Positions 7,287 to 16,204 are shown, counted from the first letter of the stretch. The stretch is DNA of 36,588 nucleotides from Gammaproteobacteria bacterium (GCA_009842505.1 VYFG01000154.1:1-36588); one strand, 5' to 3'. Numbers and translations: made by a program. The notes: a model not told the origin generated them from the sequence alone.

Positions 7287-7811
7287 TCACTCGACCGTGA
7301 AATCCAGCGCGTGGGCGGTGCTGCAAGACGGCGCGGTGCCGGTGATGAACGGCTGATCCGTGATCCGGAGGAGCAGCTGGGCGCAGGCCTCGGCGCTGTC
7401 CGTTCCGTAGTCGATGTTCGCGTCCTTGTCGCTGTTGGCCGACGCGATGGCCAGGTCCTGTCCATAGACGTTCTCGCCCACGCCGTCGTCGGTGAATCCG
7501 GGCAGGACGAAGCCCTTGTCGACCAGTTCCTCGACGCTGATGCCGTCGTAATCGCCGGTCACGGCCCGGTAGGACTGCGCGGCGGTCACCGCGTTGTTCA
7601 CCTCCTGGATGGCCTGCTGGGTCCGGTTGCCTTCCAGGATCGCCGTCCCGGCCGCCAGCGCGACGGCCGCGAGGCCGGCGGCGACGATCAGCCCGAAGCC
7701 GATCTCGGCCAGAGTCCAGCCCCCTTCCCTGCCGGGCGTGGCCTCGGGGTGTTTCAGGAAATCCGGGTTGGCAATTACTGTGTCGGTCTGCGTATCTGCG
7801 ATTGTCTTCAT
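7287..7811 (-). CDS. pilS: PilS type IVb major prepilin
   Basis: Major subunit of the thin pilus. The 174-aa prepilin has a 31-residue leader ending REGG and a processing site Gly31|Trp32, with the conserved glutamate at +5 (Glu36 in WTLAEIGFG) and a long hydrophobic helix to about residue 55. The C-terminal part carries two cysteines (in EACAQLL and APSCSTA) that likely form the pilin disulfide loop. A long leader and a non-Phe first residue are type IVb traits. A good ribosome site, AAGGTGA, lies 8 bases before the ATG and overlaps the pilR stop. PilU (4637-5233) is the expected processing enzyme. Confidence 0.9.
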   Translation of the reverse strand: MKTIADTQTDTVIANPDFLKHPEATPGREGGWTLAEIGFGLIVAAGLAAVALAAGTAILEGNRTQQAIQEVNNAVTAAQSYRAVTGDYDGISVEELVDKGFVLPGFTDDGVGENVYGQDLAIASANSDKDANIDYGTDSAEACAQLLLRITDQPFITGTAPSCSTAHALDFTVE

Positions 7812-7818
7812 GGGAATA

Positions 7819-8880
7819 TCACCTTAATGACGGTTGGTTGATGGATATGGTGTCGGTCATGCCGTAGATGCCGCTGGCCAGCGTCAGGATGATCCCGGCG
7901 ATGGCGGCAAGGACGGCGATCCGGAAGAGCGCAGCGATGCGGCGGTACTTGAGATCCAGCATCCGGCCGATGACGGCCTGGAGGGTCCGGTAGGCTTCCG
8001 GGTACATGGACCGTTCCTCCCCGGGCACCAGGCCGGCCAGCAGGCTGGCGTGCTCGGCCGAGAGCAGCCCGTCGCTGATCGCGTCCTCCCACCGGGCGCC
8101 TTCCTGCAGCACCATCCGCCGGGCCCTGCGGATGGCCGCGGCGACGAATCGGCCGCGTCCGAGCACGTCCCCGGTGGCATCCAGGATCTCGGTGTGGCTC
8201 GCACCCTGGCGCGACAGCATCGCCGCCAGGCGGACGAAGGCGAGGGAGACCCGGTAGCGGGACTCGCGGTCGAATATCCAGAGACCCCGGCGCAGCACCG
8301 GGCTCACCCAGTTGTTCTTTCCGTGCCAGACCACCGTGATACCCGACGCCACGATACAGAAGACAAAAAACCCCCAGGTCCGGAGCCATTCGGAGAGGAT
8401 CCAGGCGGGATTGGAGGACATGTCAAACTTGAGGGTCCCGAGGAAGCCCTGGGCTTCCCAGGCCAGTCCGATCACCACCCCGAGGATCGCGAGGTAATAG
8501 AGGTTGGGCAGGACGACGCGGCGCAGGAAGCTGAGGTTCGAGCCGGCGCTCTGCTCCAGGGCCGCGAAGGCCTCGGGCATGGTGCCGGTGCGTTCCGCGA
8601 TCCGGAGGACGCCGATGTCGTCGGGCGGGAACAGGTTCGTCTCCTGCCAGCCCTCGGCGATCATCCGGCCCTCGTGACCGGCCTGGGCACCCGCCCGGGC
8701 GATCCGGTACCAGGGTTCCGGCAGATCCGGCAGGGACTGCAGGGTTTCGCAGGCCGACCTGGCCACGACGCCCGCCTGCAGCTGCGCGCGCAGGACCCCG
8801 TAGAAGGAAGCCCTGTCCTCGCGATCCATCACCACGGCGCAGTTGATGGCGTTCGCCAATCTCTCAAGCATTTTTCTCAT
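7819..8880 (-). CDS. pilR: PilR type II/IV secretion inner-membrane platform (GspF/PilC family)
   Basis: Polytopic inner-membrane protein that couples the assembly ATPase to pilin insertion. Seen: two GspF-like halves, each with a soluble helical part and membrane helices (LPNLYYLAILGVVIGLAW in the first half and a C-terminal IAVLAAIAGIILTLASGIYG). Using ATG 8880 gives 353 aa, and 8871 is an equally possible start; both overlap the pilQ end by less than 20 bp. Length fits R64 PilR. Followed by pilS after 7 bp. The assignment rests on gene order beside the ATPase plus topology and is strong. Confidence 0.87.
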   Translation of the reverse strand: MRKMLERLANAINCAVVMDREDRASFYGVLRAQLQAGVVARSACETLQSLPDLPEPWYRIARAGAQAGHEGRMIAEGWQETNLFPPDDIGVLRIAERTGTMPEAFAALEQSAGSNLSFLRRVVLPNLYYLAILGVVIGLAWEAQGFLGTLKFDMSSNPAWILSEWLRTWGFFVFCIVASGITVVWHGKNNWVSPVLRRGLWIFDRESRYRVSLAFVRLAAMLSRQGASHTEILDATGDVLGRGRFVAAAIRRARRMVLQEGARWEDAISDGLLSAEHASLLAGLVPGEERSMYPEAYRTLQAVIGRMLDLKYRRIAALFRIAVLAAIAGIILTLASGIYGMTDTISINQPSLR

Positions 8881-10543
8881 CCGCCACGAGGCGGGCATGC
8901 GAACCGGCCAGTTCCGGAGCTGATCCTGAAGCCGGAAAAAACCGCCATTCGCCGACAATGGCCTCGGTCTCGTGGGGGTCGATGAGGCCGGCGAGCACCT
9001 TCTCCCGGGCGTGATCGAGCTTGCTCTGGATGCTCCATTCCCGCTTCATGTAGTCCTCGAGCATCCAGAGCTGGTCGTCCGCAATGAACTGGTGGGCCTG
9101 CTTACGATCGAGCCCGAGGGGGTACACCTCCGCCACGAGGGTCTGGCCGACGATGCCGGTGTGGTTGCATTCCTTGCAGCCCTTGGGGTTGATGTACCGG
9201 AGCTCCGCGTCCGGACCGAAGATCTCCGCGTAGCGCCCGGCATCCCCCCGTACCGGCTTGTCCAGGCAGCACTTCCGGCAGAGGACCGGCACCAGGTTCT
9301 GGTTCACGATACCGGCGATGAATTCCGGCAGGGAAAGCAGGTGGCGGTCGACGCCGAGGCTCTGGAGCCGCGGAATCGCGGCCACGCAGCTCTGGGTATG
9401 GAGGGTGGAGAGAACCCGCTTGCCCTGGATCGCCATGTGCTGGGCCGCCGCGGCCGTGGGCTCGTCCCGGATCTCGCCGAGGACGAGGGAATCCGGGTTC
9501 TGGCGCACCGTGGCGGCCATGAGCTTCCCGAAGTTTTCTTTTGCATCATCCCGGTAGTGGTCGAGCTCGATGTGGGTGACATGATCGAATTCGACCTCGC
9601 AGGGGTCGGCCAGCTCGATCATCCGCTGGCCCCGGGGCGCGGTCAGCATGAGGGAAGCGAGGGTGGTGCTCTTGCCGGAGTTCGTCTCTCCGGAGATCAG
9701 GATCATGCCCCCTGGAGCCCGGCAGATCCGGGTGATCAGGGCCACCTGGTGGTCGCTGTAGCCGGCCTCTTCCAGCGCGAGGGTGTATTCCGGGTCCCGG
9801 ATCCGGCAGGACAGCGAGGCGCCGCGGACCTCGGGCATGCTGTTGCAGCGGGCGCGGTATTCCCGGTCGTCGTGCCGGAAGCCGAAGGAGCAGTCGCAGG
9901 GGATCTTCTCCTCCCACTGGCCCCCGGACTGGCGCGAGTAGAACCCCCGGGCCACGGCCCGGCCGAGGTCCGCCGGCATCGAGTCCAACTGGCGGACCAT
10001 TCCGAAGGTCCGGAAGGACAGGGTGGCGACCTTTCGGCGGATATCCAGGTAGATGTCGGAGGCCTGCGCCTCGACCGCCTGGGACAGGATCCAGGTCACG
10101 TTCTCGTTGGCCACGTGCTGTTCCGCCTCCTGCTGCGACCCGGACTTCTTGTCGGCCTGGATCGAGTCGTGGTGGCGCTGCCAGAGAATCGGCGACAACC
10201 GGTGGAACGTGATTTGGGAATCCGGAATCCGCTGGGCGACCACCATCCGGATTCCGCGGATGTGCCGCTGGGTCACACCGTCGGTGATGGCCACTTCCGC
10301 CCGGTCGGTCACGAGCGCCTTGATCCGGTTGGCCTCGATGTAGCCCAGCACCTCCCGGTCGCGGGTCCAGGCGCCCGCCGGCGTCCAGCTATCTGCCGAT
10401 GTCTCTCTTGCATCAGTATGCGGCGGCCCGGAACCATCGGAAGATGCCGCCGGCGGCGGTTGGGCAGTTCCGTTTTTTCCGGAGTCCCCGCCTCTCCCGG
10501 TATTCCCGGGGCTCCCGTTCCTGTTGAAGATCCGATCCAGCAT
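8864..10543 (-). CDS. pilQ: PilQ pilus assembly ATPase (PulE/GspE family)
   Basis: Cytoplasmic hexameric ATPase that drives thin-pilus polymerisation. The 559-aa protein shows a proline- and glycine-rich N-terminal tail, then Walker A GETNSGKST near 284-293, an Asp box, the Walker B-like LVLGEIRDE near 348-356 and the His box STLHTQSC. A tetracysteine zinc module (CRKCC near 423, CKECN near 455) follows, as in PulE/PilB assembly ATPases and unlike PilT retraction ATPases. ATG 10543 lies 20 bp after the pilP-like stop, with an AGGA close to the start. No retraction ATPase is visible in the window. Confidence 0.94.
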   Translation of the reverse strand: MLDRIFNRNGSPGNTGRGGDSGKNGTAQPPPAASSDGSGPPHTDARETSADSWTPAGAWTRDREVLGYIEANRIKALVTDRAEVAITDGVTQRHIRGIRMVVAQRIPDSQITFHRLSPILWQRHHDSIQADKKSGSQQEAEQHVANENVTWILSQAVEAQASDIYLDIRRKVATLSFRTFGMVRQLDSMPADLGRAVARGFYSRQSGGQWEEKIPCDCSFGFRHDDREYRARCNSMPEVRGASLSCRIRDPEYTLALEEAGYSDHQVALITRICRAPGGMILISGETNSGKSTTLASLMLTAPRGQRMIELADPCEVEFDHVTHIELDHYRDDAKENFGKLMAATVRQNPDSLVLGEIRDEPTAAAAQHMAIQGKRVLSTLHTQSCVAAIPRLQSLGVDRHLLSLPEFIAGIVNQNLVPVLCRKCCLDKPVRGDAGRYAEIFGPDAELRYINPKGCKECNHTGIVGQTLVAEVYPLGLDRKQAHQFIADDQLWMLEDYMKREWSIQSKLDHAREKVLAGLIDPHETEAIVGEWRFFPASGSAPELAGSHARLVADEKNA

Positions 10544-10563
10544 GATCCTGAAGCCTAAAAAAA

Positions 10564-11343
10564 TCAGTCGAAGCGGATGCGGGTGAGTTCGCCGTCCTCG
10601 ACGAAGGTCAGGAGTACCCGGTCTTCCGAAGAGGCGATTTCCCGCAGGGTGATCTGTTTGCCATGAAAGAGAACCGTCTCATGCACGTCGAGCTCCGCGG
10701 TCTCGGCCCCGGCGACCAGCGCAACCCGGCCGGACGTCTCGAGCGCGGGATCGGGCAGCTGGAAGTAATGGACGTCGCCGGCGGACAGACTCCAGTCCGG
10801 AGCCGCCATGTCCGCGACCACGGGCTCCGCCGGCATCGTCCCGAAATGTTCCGACATGCCGGCGCTTTCGATCTGCATCCGGAGCGCGGCGATCTCGTAG
10901 CGGATCTCCTCGAGTTCCATCCGTCGCTCGCTGTCGTCGAATATCTCGACGGGCGCCGGCGCGGGGGCCGTATGGGCGGAAGGCGGCGGTGTCATCCGTT
11001 CGAGAACCGCATGGATCCGTTTCTCGTACGGGAGGCTGTCATCCAGCAGCGTCAGCACGGCCGGCCCGTGGTTGGCGAGCGCGGTCAGAACCTGTGCGAT
11101 CTGGCTCAGCTTGTTGAGCAGGGCCAGCTGCCGGGTCATGTCCGTCCGCATCCGGTCCATGGGGTGTATTTCAATTTCAAATTCGGCCGTGGTGCCGGAA
11201 TTGGCTTCCTTGTCTGAAGATTCCCCTTGCGCCGGCAATGCGGCCGGATTCGGTTCCTGCGCATGAACAGGCCCGCCCGCAAGCGCCATGACGATGAACA
11301 GGGACAGCGACAGGGGCAATGTGAGTGATGTGGAAATAATCAT
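10564..11343 (-). CDS. pilP: PilP-like pilus biogenesis protein
   Basis: A 259-aa protein with a clear signal peptide (about residues 1-28, ending GGPVHAQE), a helical stretch (about 62-165) likely to form coiled coil, and a small beta-rich C-terminal domain (about 205-259). This architecture and the position between pilO and pilQ match R64 PilP, an envelope protein bridging inner membrane and secretin. It is longer than R64 PilP (about 150 aa). ATG 11343 is preceded by GGGAGG. Sequence identity to known PilP is not obvious by eye, so the name rests mainly on order and layout. Confidence 0.68.
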   Translation of the reverse strand: MIISTSLTLPLSLSLFIVMALAGGPVHAQEPNPAALPAQGESSDKEANSGTTAEFEIEIHPMDRMRTDMTRQLALLNKLSQIAQVLTALANHGPAVLTLLDDSLPYEKRIHAVLERMTPPPSAHTAPAPAPVEIFDDSERRMELEEIRYEIAALRMQIESAGMSEHFGTMPAEPVVADMAAPDWSLSAGDVHYFQLPDPALETSGRVALVAGAETAELDVHETVLFHGKQITLREIASSEDRVLLTFVEDGELTRIRFD

Positions 11344-11356
11344 GGGGACCTCCCGG

Positions 11357-12652
11357 TCAACTTGGGTCAAACGTTTCCGATTCGAACCGGAGCGAGCAGT
11401 TCTGCAGCTGCCAATCCCGGAATTCGCAGGTTGCGCCGGCCAGGCTGACCGGCATGTTGTCGAGGCCGGCCGCGGCGTCGACCAGGTCCTGTGCGGTGAT
11501 CTGCTCCAGGTCCGCACGGAACGCGGTCCGCGTGACCGGCAGAATCCGGACATTGCCTCCCGGCTGTACGGAATCCCGCCGGTCCGGCCCGGCAACCAGG
11601 CGAAGGCGCATGGGGTGGCGCAGCAGGAATTCCAGGACCGGCCCGGTGGCCACGGTTTCCCTGCGGGCATGTTTCCGCTCATTCGGGCCGCCCAGGGGGA
11701 CCGTCAGCCTCCAGCCGTTGCTGTCGAGCGCCCAGACCGTGTCGAGGCTGTCCGCCGCGGCGCGGACGGCCTCCGGATAACCGCCGTCCGGCCGGACGCC
11801 GTGGGCCGTGACCGTGGCATCCTCCAGAATCATCTCGGTGAGCCCGTCGCCATGGAGCCGTTCCGCCAGCACGACGTGCCGTGCCAGGTCCCGCAGCTCG
11901 TCCGCTGCGGACCACCGTACATGCGGAACCATGGTGCGGATCGGCGCCGCCACGGTGTCCTGCGTGTCGACGAGCACGGCCTCGGGGGCGCCGAACCACC
12001 GGGCCAGCGCCGGCAATCCGGTCTTCAGGAGTCCGACGCTGAACTGCGCGCCGACGGCCAGGAAGATCACAAGTGCGAAAACAGCGGCATGCCTGGGATG
12101 GAAAAGGCCGCGGCGGAGCATGGCGAAGGCCGGTCCGCCGAAGCGGAACCGAAGCAGGTCGAAGGGCGGTGCCTCGAGTTCGAGAAACCGTTCCAACGGC
12201 TCCGTGCAGCGTCCGGCGGCGAATCCATAGATCACGTCATGGCCTTCGGCCTCTTCCAGGCGTTCCAGGGCCGGTTCCGGGGCAAGCACAGCCTCCTCGC
12301 GGACCATGCCCTGGTCGACCAGGGCAAAATAGATCCGGGTGTCCAGCGGTATGACGACGTGAAGCCGCTCGGGCAGGGGGTTGGAGCCGGAGTCGGCCAT
12401 CCGGATCTCCAGCCAGGCGTCGATCGCTGCGGCGAAGGAGACCCCGGCTTCGTCCGCGGCCCACCAGGATTCCTCCTGCCCGTCCGCAGAGCGGGTCACG
12501 AGCGCGGCCTTCGACCGGGTGCGGGACAGGTGTCGCAGGATCTCGCGCGAGCGCTCCCAGCGGCTGCCGGCCGTGGACAGCGCCAGGGGCTCGCTGCCGT
12601 AGATCAGCGCCAGGCGCTTGCCGTCGATGCGGTCGTTTGCGGTCAGGCTCAT
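11357..12652 (-). CDS. pilO: PilO-like type IVb pilus protein
   Basis: A 431-aa bitopic protein: a cytoplasmic N-terminal domain of about 185 residues (actin-like fold expected from the family), one membrane helix (about 187-207, HAAVFALVIFLAVGAQFSV) and a periplasmic C-terminal domain. R64 PilO has the same size and layout and sits between pilN and pilP, as here. In type IVb systems this protein links the ATPase and platform to the secretin (known of the family). It starts 42 bp after the pilN stop with a weak ribosome site. Function by position and architecture. Confidence 0.75.
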   Translation of the reverse strand: MSLTANDRIDGKRLALIYGSEPLALSTAGSRWERSREILRHLSRTRSKAALVTRSADGQEESWWAADEAGVSFAAAIDAWLEIRMADSGSNPLPERLHVVIPLDTRIYFALVDQGMVREEAVLAPEPALERLEEAEGHDVIYGFAAGRCTEPLERFLELEAPPFDLLRFRFGGPAFAMLRRGLFHPRHAAVFALVIFLAVGAQFSVGLLKTGLPALARWFGAPEAVLVDTQDTVAAPIRTMVPHVRWSAADELRDLARHVVLAERLHGDGLTEMILEDATVTAHGVRPDGGYPEAVRAAADSLDTVWALDSNGWRLTVPLGGPNERKHARRETVATGPVLEFLLRHPMRLRLVAGPDRRDSVQPGGNVRILPVTRTAFRADLEQITAQDLVDAAAGLDNMPVSLAGATCEFRDWQLQNCSLRFESETFDPS

Positions 12653-12694
12653 TTCTTTCGTATGCTTGAGTTGTGTCGTCCGTCCCTCTGCTTC

Positions 12695-14173
12695 CTAACC
12701 CTGTACCTGCGTCGCGGTGATCAGCAGGAGGGTCTCGCGGCGGCGGAACCGGTCCTTGCCGAGGGGCCCCAGGAACGGGATCCGGCTTCTCTTCTCGTCC
12801 CTGGTTTCGTTCTGGGAAAACGACGACAGGAGCTTCGGCTCCCCATCCGTCAACGAGACGCTCAATACCCGGTTGAAATCTTCCGTCACGAAATTCGTGC
12901 CCTGGATCCCGCTGAAGTTGTAGGGATGCTCTCCGACCTCGGATGACCGGGACATGCCCATGCGGACCGTGATGCGGCTGTCGACGAGCGTCGGCTGCAG
13001 ATGCATGACGAGCCCGGTCCTCAACTGCTCGAACTCGACCTCGGGCGTGGCGATCGCGTTCGCGCCCTCGCCGACCACCTCGAACGAGATCTTGGAGACG
13101 TACTGCCGGGTCCTGGTCACATCCACGCTGGCCACCCGGTTGTTCTGCACCTCGACGGTGTCGTCGAACTGGACCGACGCCTCGCCGAACTCGTCGAGCC
13201 ACTCGATCACGGCGCCACTGCCGGCATAGCGGCCGGGGGCATCCGACGGCCCCAGGATCCCGAAGTTGGAGGAGGCCCCCCCGACATAGGCGGGCAGACC
13301 TCCGGGTAGCCCCATGATCACGGAAAGTGGCAGATCGCTGCTGTCGCGAAGCAGCTGCAGCAGGAGATCCCTTTCCTTCCGGTCCGAGAACTCGACCTCG
13401 AGTATGGACAGTTCGATCCGGACGATGGCGGCGCTGGAGCCGTTATACCGGTCCATGATCCGCTCGACTTTCCTCATCGCATGGGGGCGGGCAGTGACGA
13501 TCAGCAGATTGGCGGAAGGCGCGATGGTGACCCGGGTGCGCGGATCGATCGCCAGGCCCTCGGCGTCACCGCCCAACCCGAGCACGCCCTCGACGGCCTG
13601 CCGGATCTCCGCCTGGTAGGGGTCGAAGGAGATCTCCGCGGTGTTGTCCGTCTGTGCGGCGCCGGCGTCGGACAGGTTGCGAAGCCCCAGACTGGATTCG
13701 ATGCTGCCGGGCTGCGTGGCCAGGGCGAAGTGCCGGGTCTCGATGTCGTAGACCTGGATGACGTCGCGTTCGACGACATAGCTCCAGTCGGCCTGCGCCG
13801 CAATAGCGTCGAGGTGCTGGCGGATGGTTCTCGCCCGGGACGACCACCGGACCCTCGGCGCGTCCTCAGCCACGATGAAGTTGAACCGCACCGGGCGGCT
13901 CTGGGCCACCCACTGGAATGCTTGATCTGCTCTGGCATCCTCGTATCTCGCGGCCAGTTTTCTTGACAGCCAGGCCTCGACACGAGGTACTTCAATCCGC
14001 TTCGCTACTGGTTTCGAATCCGGAACTTCCTGCCGGGCAGTCTCAATGCGCTCCAGGACATCGCGGATCTTTGTGTCTGGATCATCCGCCTTCTTGCCCC
14101 CGCCGCAGCCGGTGAGGAACACGACGGTCAGGAAGGAGACGAAGAGTCCCTGGATACGGAATGGAAAATTCAT
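12695..14173 (-). CDS. pilN: PilN secretin lipoprotein of the type IVb pilus
   Basis: Outer-membrane secretin through which the thin pilus exits. Seen: lipobox FLTGC with Cys23, N-domains, an NLLIVTARPHAMRKVERIM strand-helix unit typical of secretin N-modules (about 230-250), and a C-terminal secretin beta domain ending with IPFLGPLGKDRFRRRETLLL, the usual secretin end signature. The ATG at 14173 has an AGGAA six to seven bases upstream and gives 492 aa. An in-frame ATG at 14197 would overlap the upstream gene and place the lipobox unusually deep. Strong family call. Confidence 0.92.
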   Translation of the reverse strand: MNFPFRIQGLFVSFLTVVFLTGCGGGKKADDPDTKIRDVLERIETARQEVPDSKPVAKRIEVPRVEAWLSRKLAARYEDARADQAFQWVAQSRPVRFNFIVAEDAPRVRWSSRARTIRQHLDAIAAQADWSYVVERDVIQVYDIETRHFALATQPGSIESSLGLRNLSDAGAAQTDNTAEISFDPYQAEIRQAVEGVLGLGGDAEGLAIDPRTRVTIAPSANLLIVTARPHAMRKVERIMDRYNGSSAAIVRIELSILEVEFSDRKERDLLLQLLRDSSDLPLSVIMGLPGGLPAYVGGASSNFGILGPSDAPGRYAGSGAVIEWLDEFGEASVQFDDTVEVQNNRVASVDVTRTRQYVSKISFEVVGEGANAIATPEVEFEQLRTGLVMHLQPTLVDSRITVRMGMSRSSEVGEHPYNFSGIQGTNFVTEDFNRVLSVSLTDGEPKLLSSFSQNETRDEKRSRIPFLGPLGKDRFRRRETLLLITATQVQG

Positions 14174-14186
14174 GTTGGATTCCTGT

Positions 14187-14954
14187 CTACAGTTCATAGA
14201 TGTCCACCATGTCCGTGCCCGGGCGGACGACCCCGACTAGGCCGTATTCGTGCAGCAGCCCGAGCAGGCCCTTGATGCCGGCATCGTTCTCCACGGTCTG
14301 CATACCGGAGACATCGAAATCGACGATGGTTTCCTCGTTGCCCGGGTCCCAGTTGCCGAGTTCGTGGCCGCATTCGGCGAGCAGTCTGGCCACGGTGGCA
14401 TACAGGCTACCCGGCGTGACGACGAGCAGAGAACAAACCGGTGATGCGCCGGAATCAGGATTCGAGTTATCCATAGGCGCAACCACAACAGTAACGGGCA
14501 CAACCTGATCCGGTTCATCCGCTACAGGTGACCCAGCCGACCGCGGAGCCTGCCGCACTTCTTCCGGGGAAATAGCGTTTGCCGTGTTGGCGCCTGGCAC
14601 GGGCCGTTTCCCGACATCGGAAGAAACCGGCATGGCCAGCGGAAAGGATGCCCGCACTGTCCTTGTCCCCTGGGTGGCCACCACCATCAAGTCACCGGCT
14701 TGGGATTCAGCCCCAGCGCTTTCCGAAAGTCTCACGACAGCCACATCTCCCAATCTCATGATTGCCGTCTCGAGCCTCCGGCTCGGAGTCGTAACCACCA
14801 GATCGCCGAACCCGAGGCCGGTCAGGCGAATCTCACCGTCGGCATGTCCCGGTTCCTCCTGTTCGTACCAGCTGATTTCGATTGCTTCAGCCGGAACAAT
14901 GAACAGCATGACCATGGCGACCAGGAATCCGGATTTGTTATTCATTCTGTCCAT
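14187..14954 (-). CDS. pilL: PilL / TcpQ-like periplasmic pilus protein
   Basis: A 255-aa exported protein: N-terminal hydrophobic segment (MNNKSGFLVAMVMLFIVPAE), a beta-rich first part, a proline-rich spacer, and a C-terminal domain of about 75 residues (GSLYATVARLLAECGHEL... to the end). That domain resembles the TcpQ/PilL C-terminal module, which assists secretin assembly. It directly precedes the pilN secretin, as pilL does in R64 and PFGI-1. ATG 14954 (or 14945) overlaps the end of the upstream reading frame by 13 bp. The domain match is by pattern only; position supports it. Confidence 0.62.
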   Translation of the reverse strand: MDRMNNKSGFLVAMVMLFIVPAEAIEISWYEQEEPGHADGEIRLTGLGFGDLVVTTPSRRLETAIMRLGDVAVVRLSESAGAESQAGDLMVVATQGTRTVRASFPLAMPVSSDVGKRPVPGANTANAISPEEVRQAPRSAGSPVADEPDQVVPVTVVVAPMDNSNPDSGASPVCSLLVVTPGSLYATVARLLAECGHELGNWDPGNEETIVDFDVSGMQTVENDAGIKGLLGLLHEYGLVGVVRPGTDMVDIYEL

Positions 14955-15220
14955 CCCGTAGATTCCCTGTTCCCTCCCCTTTGGGTCATGTCCGGTTGCC
15001 CTGTAAATTCGCCACTGCATCCCCTGTGCAGTTCTCCGATCGGGGATCCCAGTACACCGCACGTTCCCTCCGAAAGGATCTCCGGAAGATGTCGTATGGG
15101 AGCCGTGACGGAATCCCCGTTCTCCAGGCACAGGCGCAGCTGCTTAAACACCCGGGGCGAACGGAAGCAGTCGGTTCTGTAGGGAACAGGAAAATCTTCA
15201 AGGACATCTTCGTATGGCGT
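14942..15220 (-). pseudogene. C-terminal part of the RadA-like gene, separated by an in-frame TGA
   Basis: Directly after the TGA at 15221-15223, the same frame stays open for 92 codons (starting TPYEDVLEDFPVPYRTDCFR and containing KQLRLCLENGDSV and HLPEILSEGTCGVL) before a stop at 14942. The stretch looks like real protein and has GC-rich backbone codon use. It ends with a 13-bp overlap into the pilL-like start, the normal junction style of this operon. Most simply the ancestral gene ran 16126-14942, about 394 residues, and was cut by a nonsense mutation. Read-through, or independent initiation at the GTG at 15151, are alternatives. Confidence 0.6.
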
Positions 15221-16126
15221 TCAGTGCAGTGTGCGTCCCCAGAAATGACGAGTAGTGATCCGCCTTTTTTCTTTTCCGGCAGTTCCGGTGGACCCGGAAA
15301 CCGGGCGATCCGGCCCAATCAGCTTCTGGAGGTACTCTCCAGCCAGGTCCGTCAGGAACTGGAAGTCGGTCTCCAACTGCTGGCACAGCCGGATACGTTC
15401 CGATACTGGCTTGCCGGCCAGGAGCCGGATCAGGAGCCGGGACGGATTCTCGGGAATGCCGAAACCATCTGTTTGCTGGTCATGCCCGTCACGGCACTGC
15501 AGGTCGGAATACTCGGCCGCCAGCGCCAGCAGGAGATGGGATCGAGAAGAATGAAGCACGGTCGACATGGGAGTGCCCGGGAATACCGGGAACTGGGCGA
15601 CATCCAGGCACTTGTAAGTGCCGGATTTGTCATTTTCCGGCATGGCAACTACCCAGGAACGCCACCTGGTGCTACCGGCAAGGTTCCAGCGGACATCCAC
15701 ATCCCAATCATCCAGCCGCTTTTTCCAGGCAGGGCTGATTACGTCGATTGATGACACCAGGAGGACCTCTTCGGCGCCGGCTTCGGTTGACAGGAGATCC
15801 AGCATTGTCCGGAACTGGCTGCCGGTAACCTGGGTCGGCGGACTGTGCGGAATTTCCTGGCGGCTGATCAGTTCCCGGCCACCCGGGTCGGAGAAGTCAA
15901 GGGAGTCAATGATTACGATGTCCGGCCGGATACTGTGGAAGGTGTCCCAGACCTTCCCGACCCTCCGCACCAGAATCGCGCCATCCAGGACGGAAAACTG
16001 CTCGTCCCCTGATGCGACGGCCACTTTCTTTCCGGACCTGAGCCAGGACCGGGCCCGGTGGAGGATCTCGGCGGGGCGCAGGCAACCGTTGGCGGTGGGA
16101 TAGAGGGAGATTTTCATCTTCTTCAT
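15221..16126 (-). CDS. RecA/RadA-like protein with degenerate P-loop, first gene of the pil operon
   Basis: A 301-aa protein I recognise only by pattern. The order VAVASGDE - PDIVIIDSLD - VTGSQFRTMLDLL - EEVLLVSSID - VDVRWNLAG follows the RecA-like core of RadA/KaiC ATPases (strand after the P-loop, Walker B with IIDS, Q-rich helix, next strand). The expected GxxxxGKS is replaced by a stretch around PTANGCLRPAEIL, so ATP binding is probably lost. It heads the pilus cluster. The ATG at 16126 has no clear ribosome site; 16117 is possible. It ends at a TGA after which the frame stays open for 92 more codons. RecA-fold membership is an inference at modest confidence. Confidence 0.6.
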   Translation of the reverse strand: MKKMKISLYPTANGCLRPAEILHRARSWLRSGKKVAVASGDEQFSVLDGAILVRRVGKVWDTFHSIRPDIVIIDSLDFSDPGGRELISRQEIPHSPPTQVTGSQFRTMLDLLSTEAGAEEVLLVSSIDVISPAWKKRLDDWDVDVRWNLAGSTRWRSWVVAMPENDKSGTYKCLDVAQFPVFPGTPMSTVLHSSRSHLLLALAAEYSDLQCRDGHDQQTDGFGIPENPSRLLIRLLAGKPVSERIRLCQQLETDFQFLTDLAGEYLQKLIGPDRPVSGSTGTAGKEKRRITTRHFWGRTLH

Positions 16127-16204
16127 GTCACGTGTGGAATTTTTCCGCCAGCCCAAAACATAGATTCGAATTCGGAAGAAACCGGCAACTGGCCAATACG
16201 ATCC

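Noticed and set aside
7834..10558. Very long plus-strand open frames opposite pilQ and pilR
   Set aside because: They are rich in Gly, Arg, Pro, Val and His without motifs, and mirror GC-rich codon use of the real minus-strand genes, which have catalytic motifs.
11288..12946. 552-codon plus-strand open frame opposite pilO and the end of pilN
   Set aside because: Compositional shadow of GC-rich genes; no domain or ribosome site, and the opposite strand encodes recognisable pilus proteins.
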